Assembly: GCA_016932955.1 (NCBI GenBank) | Contig: JAFGBV010000259.1 | Location: 1-38,731 of the forward strand | Direction of reading: 5' to 3' | Origin: Anaerolineales bacterium | GTDB taxonomy: Bacteria > Chloroflexota > Anaerolineae > Anaerolineales > UBA4823 | Length of the DNA stretch: 38,731 nucleotides | Part shown: piece by piece, positions 33,331-38,731 of the stretch | Layout of the letters: every line of letters starts with the position of its first letter | Position numbering within the stretch: the stretch's first letter is position 1 | Program-made: the position numbers and the translations under genes | The notes under the pieces: model-generated | Told to the model about the DNA's origin: nothing | Seen by the model: the letters and a program-made list of their open reading frames with translations, nothing else | The model's database searches: none

Positions 33331-34017
33331 ATGATCATTGCTGAGCAAAAATCCCTCGAAGAAATGAAAAGTTTGATCGGCGATGCCCACAAGGTGCTGG
33401 TAGTTGGCTGCGGCACCTGCGTGACCGTCTGCTTTTCAGGCGGGGCTCGCGAAGCCGCCATCGTATCGTCATCCCTGCGCATGGCAAGCAAACTTGATGG
33501 CCATCCCCAGGAGGTGACAGATGTTACGGTCCAACGCCAGTGTGAGTGGGAATACCTGGATGAGATCGCTGACCAGATTAAAGATGCTGATGTGGTGCTT
33601 TCCTTGGGATGCGGAATCGGTGTCCAAGCCATCGCCGAACATTTTCCCGATACCTGGGTCGTGCCGGGCTTGAACACCAGTTTCATGGGCTTGCCCACCG
33701 AGCAGGGCATCTGGGCCGAGCGCTGCGCTGCTTGCGGCGACTGCATCCTCGGCCTCACCGGCGGCATCTGTCCCATCGCCCGCTGTTCAAAATCCCTGCT
33801 CAATGGGCCATGCGGCGGCTCTGAGAACGGTCACTGTGAGATCAACCCGGAAGTGGATTGCGCCTGGCAATTAATCTACGACCGTCTTAACAAAATGGGT
33901 AAAACCGAGGTGCTGCTAAACATCCAACCGCCGAAGAATTGGAAAACAGCACGTGATGGCGGCCCACGCAAGATCGTGCGCCCAGACCTGCGCCTGGAAG
34001 ATGAAGAGGAGGATTAA
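33331..34017 (+). CDS. metV: MetV, zinc/iron-sulfur partner of methylene-THF reductase
   Basis: A 228-residue cysteine-rich protein of the MetV family (methylene-THF reductase C-terminal-like). It has VVGCGTCVTVCFSGG, VLSLGCGIGVQAIAE and a C-terminal cysteine cluster (CAACGDCILGLTGGICPIARC, NGPCGGSENGHCEI). MetV binds MetF and carries the metal clusters that let it accept electrons from HdrA/MvhD-type carriers instead of NADH directly. A GAGGAG ribosome site precedes it, and metF starts 2 bases after its stop. Its place after the Sec-MvhD strongly ties the HdrA fusions to methylene-THF reduction. Confidence 0.93.
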   Translation: MIIAEQKSLEEMKSLIGDAHKVLVVGCGTCVTVCFSGGAREAAIVSSSLRMASKLDGHPQEVTDVTVQRQCEWEYLDEIADQIKDADVVLSLGCGIGVQAIAEHFPDTWVVPGLNTSFMGLPTEQGIWAERCAACGDCILGLTGGICPIARCSKSLLNGPCGGSENGHCEINPEVDCAWQLIYDRLNKMGKTEVLLNIQPPKNWKTARDGGPRKIVRPDLRLEDEEED

Positions 34018-34018
34018 G

Positions 34019-35074
34019 ATGACGGCTGAACCATCATCCAATGGATACCTGACTGGCTCAAACCTGGAAAAAGTTCTCCGTGCTGGCATCTTTGCAGTCA
34101 CAGGCGAGCTTGGCCCCCCACAAAGCGCCGACGGCAATGTCATCCACCAGAAAGCCTCCCTGTTGCAAGGCTACTGTGACGCGGTCAATCTCACCGACAA
34201 CCAGACCGCCATTGTACGCCTGTCCAGCATCGCTGCTGGCGCCCTCGTGCTAAAAGAAGGTCTGGAGCCTGTTATCCAGATGGTCTGCCGCGACCGCAAC
34301 CGCCTGGCGATGCAAAGTGATCTGATGGGTGCATACGCCCTGGGCGTGCGTAACCTGCTCTGCCTTTCCGGCGACCACCAGTCCTTTGGCAATCACCCCA
34401 CCGCCAAGAACGTTTACGATATCGACTCCATCCAGCTGCTCCAAATGGTCGCTGAGATGCGCGACAAACATATTTTCCAGTGCGGGGACCAGATCAAAGG
34501 GGTGGAGCCGCGATTTTTCCTCGGCGCTGCAGCAGCCCCCTTCGCCGGGCCGGTGGAATACCGTCCCTATCGGCTGGCCAAGAAGGTCCAAGCCGGGGCG
34601 AATTTCATCCAAACCCAATTGATCTATGATATCGATGCCTTCAAAGTGTTCATGGAAAAAGTGCGACAATTGGGATTGCATGAAAAAACCTACCTGCTGG
34701 CAGGCGTAGGGCCATTGAAGAGCCCTGCGATGGCCAAGTATATGAAAGACAGCGTTCCGGGCATCCTGGTTCCAGATGAGCTAATTAAGCGCATGACTGA
34801 TGCTGGCAAGCCCTGGGCTGGTAAGAGCAAAGAAGAGCTGACTAAAGAAGATAAAAAAGCACGCTCCGAAGCATACAAAGAGGAAGGAATCAAAATCTGC
34901 ATCGAGCTCATCCAGCAATTGCGTGAGATCGAAGGAGTCGCCGGTGTGCATGTGATGGCGATTGAATGGGAAGAAGCGATGAAGCCGATTGTTGAAGGAG
35001 CTGGCCTTTACCCGCGCCCCGTAATGTCAGAAGCCTCGCCCGAGGCAGCGCCAGCCAGCGCACCTGGAGGCTGA
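34019..35074 (+). CDS. metF: Methylene-tetrahydrofolate reductase MetF
   Basis: A 351-residue flavin TIM-barrel MetF. I use the ATG at 34019 (GAGGAGG upstream, at the end of metV); the frame extends to 33953 but only within metV. Motifs include VTGELGPPQSADG near the N-terminus, DAVNLTDN, LCLSGDHQSFG and the AKKVQAGANFIQTQLIYD strand that lines the folate site. It reduces 5,10-methylene-THF to 5-methyl-THF, the substrate of AcsE. The MetF/MetV pair is the acetogen-type enzyme whose natural electron donor is often a multi-subunit Hdr-like complex, and such genes surround it here. Confidence 0.95.
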   Translation: MTAEPSSNGYLTGSNLEKVLRAGIFAVTGELGPPQSADGNVIHQKASLLQGYCDAVNLTDNQTAIVRLSSIAAGALVLKEGLEPVIQMVCRDRNRLAMQSDLMGAYALGVRNLLCLSGDHQSFGNHPTAKNVYDIDSIQLLQMVAEMRDKHIFQCGDQIKGVEPRFFLGAAAAPFAGPVEYRPYRLAKKVQAGANFIQTQLIYDIDAFKVFMEKVRQLGLHEKTYLLAGVGPLKSPAMAKYMKDSVPGILVPDELIKRMTDAGKPWAGKSKEELTKEDKKARSEAYKEEGIKICIELIQQLREIEGVAGVHVMAIEWEEAMKPIVEGAGLYPRPVMSEASPEAAPASAPGG

Positions 35075-35076
35075 TC

Positions 35077-36498
35077 ATGACTGATGAACAGAAACGCGCC
35101 GAAAAACCTCTCACCATCAGCCCAGAACTGGCCCAGCGCATCCAGCAAGAACTGGGACAGAATGTCTACCTGTGTTACCAGTGCGTAAAATGCACCAGCG
35201 GCTGCCCGGTGGCCGAATTCTTTGATTGGCAGCCCAACCAGATCATGCGCGCCCTGCAACTAGGCGACGAGGAGATTGCCCTGCATGCCCAAACGCCCTG
35301 GTTGTGCGCCTCTTGCGAGACCTGCACTACCCGCTGCCCGCAAGGCCTGGATATTACTGCCATCATGGAGTTCTTGACCCGTGAGGCTGTCAAGCGTGGC
35401 ATCGAGCCCTCCATCCCCCAGGTGAACACCTTCAACCAGGCTTTCATGCGCGAAGTGCGCATCTGGGGTCGTTCTTACGAGCCAGGGCTGATGATCGAAA
35501 TGATGCTGCATCATCCGAAAGGCCTGCTGGATGATATGAAGCTCTACATGGGCATGCTCAAGAAAGGCAAAGTAGGCTTCTTCCCAGAGATTGCCCACCC
35601 CTCTCATAAAGTGAAGCCTATTCCTGGCGCAGCCGACTCAATCGGCTATTACCCGGGCTGCTCCCTCCACTCCACTGCCTCCGAGTTTGATCATTCCACC
35701 CGCGCCGTGTGCGAGGCCCTTGGTCTGCGCCTGATAGAGCCGGACGGTTGGCTCTGCTGCGGATCAAGCGCTGCCCATCGAGCCGACCCAGAAGCTGCCC
35801 TTCGCCTGCCCATGGAAAACCTGGCCTTGTTCGAACAAAGCGGTTTCCATGAAGTCGCAATGCCTTGCGCGGCTTGCTTCAATCGCCATAAAACCGCCCA
35901 GTACGAAATCCGCCACAACGAGCAGCACAAAGCCAACATAGACAAGGTAATCGGATACAGCTATCAGGATCGCGTCCATGTTTCCACGATGACGGAAGCA
36001 GTCCTGCATCACATTAGCACCGAGAAAGTTGCCCAGAAGGTGCAGAAATCGCTTAAAGATCTGAATGTAGTTTGTTATTATGGCTGTTTGCTCACCCGCC
36101 CTCCGCAAGTAACTGAGTCTGCTCACCCAGAGAACCCGACCGATATGGATGAGCTGATTCAGGCACTTGGCGCAAAGGTGCATGATTGGTCCTACAAGAC
36201 CAGTTGCTGCGGCGCGGCGCATTCATTAACCCGCCCCGACATCGTCATAAAATTGAGCGGTGATTTGATCCGAAATGCTCGCCAATCTGGCGCGGAGGCA
36301 ATCGTTGTGTCCTGCCCGCTTTGCCACATGAACCTGGATGCGCGCCAGATGCAGATGGAGCTGGAAGAGCCCATGCCGATCCTATACTTCTCACAGCTAA
36401 TGGCAGTTGCCCTTGGGCTGCCAGAAAAAGCTGCGGCATTGAATAAGAATCTGGTCGATCCCAAACCACTGCTGCGCAAAAAGGGCTTACTGGCCTGA
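35077..36498 (+). CDS. hdrCB: HdrC-HdrB fusion protein
   Basis: A 473-residue fusion. The N-terminal HdrC part has two 4Fe-4S motifs, CYQCVKCTSGCP (from C33) and CASCETCTTRCP (from C77). The C-terminal HdrB part has two CCG repeats: YYPGCSLH with WLCCGSS and CAAC (about 193-270), then CYYGCLL with SCCGAA and CPLCH (about 333-415). CCG repeats hold the noncubane 4Fe-4S clusters that reduce a disulfide in methanogens; in MetFV-associated complexes they presumably pass electrons to MetV/MetF. It lies 2 bases after metF. In Moorella hdrC and hdrB are separate genes, so the fusion is a variant. No heterodisulfide (CoM/CoB) role is implied. Confidence 0.93.
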   Translation: MTDEQKRAEKPLTISPELAQRIQQELGQNVYLCYQCVKCTSGCPVAEFFDWQPNQIMRALQLGDEEIALHAQTPWLCASCETCTTRCPQGLDITAIMEFLTREAVKRGIEPSIPQVNTFNQAFMREVRIWGRSYEPGLMIEMMLHHPKGLLDDMKLYMGMLKKGKVGFFPEIAHPSHKVKPIPGAADSIGYYPGCSLHSTASEFDHSTRAVCEALGLRLIEPDGWLCCGSSAAHRADPEAALRLPMENLALFEQSGFHEVAMPCAACFNRHKTAQYEIRHNEQHKANIDKVIGYSYQDRVHVSTMTEAVLHHISTEKVAQKVQKSLKDLNVVCYYGCLLTRPPQVTESAHPENPTDMDELIQALGAKVHDWSYKTSCCGAAHSLTRPDIVIKLSGDLIRNARQSGAEAIVVSCPLCHMNLDARQMQMELEEPMPILYFSQLMAVALGLPEKAAALNKNLVDPKPLLRKKGLLA

Positions 36499-36509
36499 CC
36501 CTGTATAGA

Positions 36510-36833
36510 ATGCCCAAACTGGTCTACCCGCCTCCTACCCCGAGCCTGCGCCAGATCGTGCTGGCTGCCAGTGGCCAGGATGTACGCCGCTGCCGTAACT
36601 GCTCTTATTGCGGAGATCTGGCAATGCCGGAGATGGATATTTCGCTGGAAAGCCTGGTCACGCTGGTGCAGATGAATGATGAAGAAGTGCTCACCTCGCG
36701 TACCTTGTGGTCTGATGAGGTGCTGGAGGCGGCAAAAAATGCCTGTAATAGTGGTATCGATCTACCTGCAGTGTTGAAGGCGCTGCGGAGAGAGGCTGAA
36801 AGACGCGGCCTGGATGGAAAGGGTACATCATGA
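36510..36833 (+). CDS. Small degenerate HdrC-like protein
   Basis: A 107-residue protein in the operon, overlapping the next gene by 4 bases (ATGA). Its central part follows the HdrC domain of the preceding fusion: RRCRNCSYCGD in place of CYQCVKCTSGCP, then a helix with DEEVLTSRTLW in place of DEEIALHAQTPW. The fourth cysteine of the first cluster is missing, and the second cluster motif is gone altogether. The C-terminus (LPAVLKALRREAERRGL) again resembles HdrC. It is either a relic of a duplicated hdrC or a protein with a changed, perhaps structural or three-cysteine, role. The frame and codon use look intact. Confidence 0.75.
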   Translation: MPKLVYPPPTPSLRQIVLAASGQDVRRCRNCSYCGDLAMPEMDISLESLVTLVQMNDEEVLTSRTLWSDEVLEAAKNACNSGIDLPAVLKALRREAERRGLDGKGTS

Positions 36834-37621
36834 AACTTGCGATTAGTGGTAAAGGCGGTGTGGGAAAAACCACCCTGGCAGCCTTGCTTGCCCAGGTGTA
36901 TGCCGATCAAAGCCGCCAGGTTCTGGCCGCGGATGCAGACCCCTCACCCTGCCTGGCTGGGGCGCTGGGTTTCCCGGACGAATTGCGGGCAAAGCTGCAC
37001 CCCATTGCCGAGATGGATGCACTGATCGAAGAACGTACTGGCGCAAAGCCCGGAACGATTGGAGGATTCTTTACCATTAACCCGCGTGTAGATGACATTC
37101 CCGAACGCTTCAGTGTGCTACACCGCGGCGTGCGCCTGCTTGAAATGGGCTCTGTAGATTTGGGTGGATCAGGGTGCATCTGCCCTGAGTCGGCCATACT
37201 AAAAACTCTCTTTACTCACCTGCTCTTCCGCAAAGATGACATCCTCATATTGGACATGTATGCCGGTGTGGAGCATCTCGGTCGCGCTACGGTTGATTTT
37301 GTAGATGCCATGCTGATCGTGGTGGAACCAACCCGGCGCAGCCTGGGTACTGCCACACAAATTAAAACGCTAGCCAACGATATCGGGCTGAACCGCCTGT
37401 GGCTGGTTGGCAACAAAGTGCGCAATGCAGACGAGGAAACCTTTTTGCACGCGGAATCACCCGGCCTTCCCATCCTGGGCACTCTCCCTGCCGACCTTGC
37501 GGTCCAGGAGGCTGACCGCCTGGGCATCCCGGTGTATGACCATGTCCCCGTCCTGCGCCAATCTGCTGAGTGGATGGCAGAAAAATTGGACGCAGAAGCA
37601 CGACACTTAGCTTCCGAATAA
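36830..37621 (+). CDS. cooC: CooC-type nickel-insertion ATPase, copy 1
   Basis: A 263-residue MinD-like ATPase. The deviant P-loop GKGGVGKTT is at residues 7-15, ADADPSPCLAGALGF follows the first switch, and the CxC nickel-binding motif appears in GSGCICPESA (about residues 107-116). ILDMYAGVEHLGRATVDFVD is typical of CooC/AcsF. CooC dimers bind one Ni(II) between their CxC motifs and deliver it to the CODH C-cluster or the ACS A-cluster. The gene overlaps the HdrC-like gene by 4 bases. Confidence 0.93.
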   Translation: MKLAISGKGGVGKTTLAALLAQVYADQSRQVLAADADPSPCLAGALGFPDELRAKLHPIAEMDALIEERTGAKPGTIGGFFTINPRVDDIPERFSVLHRGVRLLEMGSVDLGGSGCICPESAILKTLFTHLLFRKDDILILDMYAGVEHLGRATVDFVDAMLIVVEPTRRSLGTATQIKTLANDIGLNRLWLVGNKVRNADEETFLHAESPGLPILGTLPADLAVQEADRLGIPVYDHVPVLRQSAEWMAEKLDAEARHLASE

Positions 37622-37637
37622 CTGAAGAGGGCACGCA

Positions 37638-38423
37638 ATGACGACAACCATCGCATTAGCAGGAAAAGGGGGCGTAGGCAAAACAACGACCGCTGGCATG
37701 GTGATAAAATATTTGATCAGCACCAATACTGGGCCTGTTTTGGCCATTGACGCTGATCCCAGCAGCAATTTGAATATGGTACTCGGCTTGGAATTGGAAT
37801 GGACCGTAGGCGACATCCGCGAGGGTATGCTGGCGCAGGTGCAAGGCTCGCTGACAGCCGGTGGCGCGGCTATGGGAACGCTGCCTGGGGGAATCTCCAA
37901 GCGCGACTATCTTGATCACCAGATCCGTTCTTCGCTTGCCGAAGGCGATTATTTTGACCTGATCGCTATGGGCCGTTCCGAGGGACCAGGCTGCTATTGC
38001 GCGGTGAACCATAACCTGCGCGAGGTGATCGATGCCATCAGCAAGAATTACCGCTGGATCGTAATCGACAATGAGGCGGGCATGGAGCACCTCAGCCGCC
38101 GCACCACTCGTGACGTGCAGCAGCTCTTGATCGTCACCGATCCCACACAGCGCGGCATTGTGGCAGCAGAGCGCATTGCATCCTTCCGCGACGATTTGGA
38201 TATCCACATTGAGAATGCCTACCTGATCCTGAACCGCCTGCAAGGCCCCATCCCGCCCTCCCTGCAGGAGCGCATCACTAAAATGGAAATTCCTCTCTTG
38301 GGTACTATTCCTGCAGATGATGAATTATTGGAGTTTGAATTCAGCGGAAAACCGCTGGTAGAACTAGGGGAAGAAAACCCAGTCTACCAGGCAGTAGCGG
38401 GGATGATGAAAAAGATCATCTGA
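37638..38423 (+). CDS. CooC-type nickel-insertion ATPase, copy 2
   Basis: A 261-residue paralogue of the preceding protein with GKGGVGKTTTAGM, DADPSSNLNMVLGL and the CxC motif in GPGCYCAVN (about residues 117-119). IDNEAGMEHLSRRTT again marks the CooC/AcsF family. Two divergent CooC proteins side by side suggest separate clients, for example CooS and AcsB (the AcsF role), but which one serves which cannot be read here. It follows 16 bases after copy 1 behind GAGG. Confidence 0.92.
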   Translation: MTTTIALAGKGGVGKTTTAGMVIKYLISTNTGPVLAIDADPSSNLNMVLGLELEWTVGDIREGMLAQVQGSLTAGGAAMGTLPGGISKRDYLDHQIRSSLAEGDYFDLIAMGRSEGPGCYCAVNHNLREVIDAISKNYRWIVIDNEAGMEHLSRRTTRDVQQLLIVTDPTQRGIVAAERIASFRDDLDIHIENAYLILNRLQGPIPPSLQERITKMEIPLLGTIPADDELLEFEFSGKPLVELGEENPVYQAVAGMMKKII

Positions 38424-38428
38424 TCCAT

Positions 38429-38461
38429 GTGGAATCGTACTATAGCGCCAGGGGATTCCGC
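38429..38461 (+). terminator. Weak hairpin after the last cooC gene
   Basis: The segment 38429-38436 pairs with 38454-38461 over 8 bp, one of them a G-T wobble, with a 17-base loop. No T-tract follows, so this may be only a chance repeat or a weak, factor-dependent end of the operon. Confidence 0.22.
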
Positions 38462-38482
38462 GACTTGCTAAGGGTCTAAACT

Positions 38483-38731
38483 TTGCACAGACAGCTCAAT
38501 TTGGATTTGAGAACGAGTCACCTGGCATACTTGCTCATTGCCATTGGTTTTTCCTGGCTGTTTTGGATTCCGGCTGCATTGGTAGATGAAAATATTCTGG
38601 AATCAGTCTGGGTAGTTTTGCTATACATCGGGGGAGTCGGCCCTGCCGTTGGGGGCATAGCGCTCACGTATCTCAACAAAGATAAAGAAAGCCGCCAGGA
38701 ATATTGGCGGCGGGTATGGGATGTCAAACGA
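38483..38731 (+). CDS. N-terminus of a membrane protein, CPBP-like (3' end outside window)
   Basis: A frame of 83 codons is open from a TTG at 38483 to the last base; a stop codon (38477-38479) lies just upstream in frame, and no ATG is present. AAGGG (38470-38474) is a plausible ribosome site for this TTG; TTGs at 38501 and 38507 are alternatives. Two hydrophobic segments are visible, LAYLLIAIGFSWLFWIPAAL and VWVVLLYIGGVGPAVGGIAL, followed by a charged NKDKESRQEYWRRVWD stretch. This order resembles the start of CPBP-family (CAAX-protease-like) intramembrane proteins. The catalytic motifs would lie beyond the window. Nothing links it to the preceding pathway. Confidence 0.6.
   Translation, partial: MHRQLNLDLRTSHLAYLLIAIGFSWLFWIPAALVDENILESVWVVLLYIGGVGPAVGGIALTYLNKDKESRQEYWRRVWDVKR

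Noticed and set aside
33165..33803. A 212-codon minus-strand open frame opposite the Sec-mvhD 3' part and metV
   Set aside because: It spans two genuine + strand genes and reads as low-complexity shadow sequence.
1..38731. CRISPR arrays, tRNA/rRNA genes, insertion sequences or prophage
   Set aside because: No direct-repeat arrays, tRNA-like cloverleaf regions, transposase genes or phage genes were recognised; gene packing is continuous on one strand.

Overview
The window reads as one large chromosomal locus for hydrogen- and CO-linked C1 metabolism in a strictly anaerobic bacterium that uses the Wood-Ljungdahl (reductive acetyl-CoA) pathway. Every supportable gene lies on the + strand. The acetyl-CoA synthase is the bacterial three-domain type and the methylene-THF reductase is the MetF/MetV type, so this is a bacterium and not a methanogen. 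A Chloroflexota (Anaerolineae-like) origin would fit the gene mix, but that is an impression and not something the sequence proves. No RNA genes, insertion sequences, CRISPR arrays or phage genes were seen.

Region 1 (1-9697) encodes an H2-oxidising module and its maturation set. It holds the C-terminus of an HdrA, then MvhD, MvhG and MvhA (a group 3c cytoplasmic [NiFe] hydrogenase). After a structured intergenic region come an endopeptidase, HypB, HypF, HypC, HypD and HypE. HypA is not in the window.

Region 2 (9698-11108) is a small regulatory-looking unit: a stand-alone cyclic-nucleotide-binding protein followed by a GNAT acetyltransferase. It has an extended -10 promoter in front and an intrinsic terminator behind.

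Region 3 (11109-24271) is the CODH/ACS cluster. In order it carries a small HMA-fold protein, CooS, AcsB, a two-CBS-domain protein, AcsD, AcsC, the corrinoid activator AcsV/RACo, the methyltransferase AcsE, a malic enzyme and a thioredoxin-reductase-like flavoprotein without its redox disulfide. It ends at a strong hairpin.

Region 4 (24272-38423) is the most unusual part. It encodes two giant HdrA-type flavoproteins. One is a tandem HdrA-HdrA protein of 1065 aa. The other, of about 1533 aa, has a whole GltD-like NAD(P)H oxidoreductase inserted into the first HdrA half. Each is followed by its own MvhD. The second MvhD is interrupted by an in-frame TGA exactly where its two paralogues in this window have a conserved cysteine, with a SECIS-like hairpin just downstream, so it is best read as a selenoprotein. 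MetV, MetF, a fused HdrC-HdrB, a degenerate HdrC-like small protein and two CooC nickel-insertion ATPases follow. The set looks like an elaborated form of the MetFV-HdrABC-MvhD complex of acetogens. I infer a flavin-based electron-bifurcating or -confurcating methylene-THF reductase that can exchange electrons with NAD(P)H and possibly with the Mvh hydrogenase. The window ends in the start of an unrelated membrane protein (CPBP-like).

Together the genes cover H2 oxidation with ferredoxin/heterodisulfide-type electron bifurcation, reduction of methylene-THF to methyl-THF, methyl transfer to the corrinoid protein, CO2 reduction to CO, acetyl-CoA synthesis, and cofactor maturation. The formyl-THF branch (Fdh, Fhs, FolD/FchA) is not in this window.
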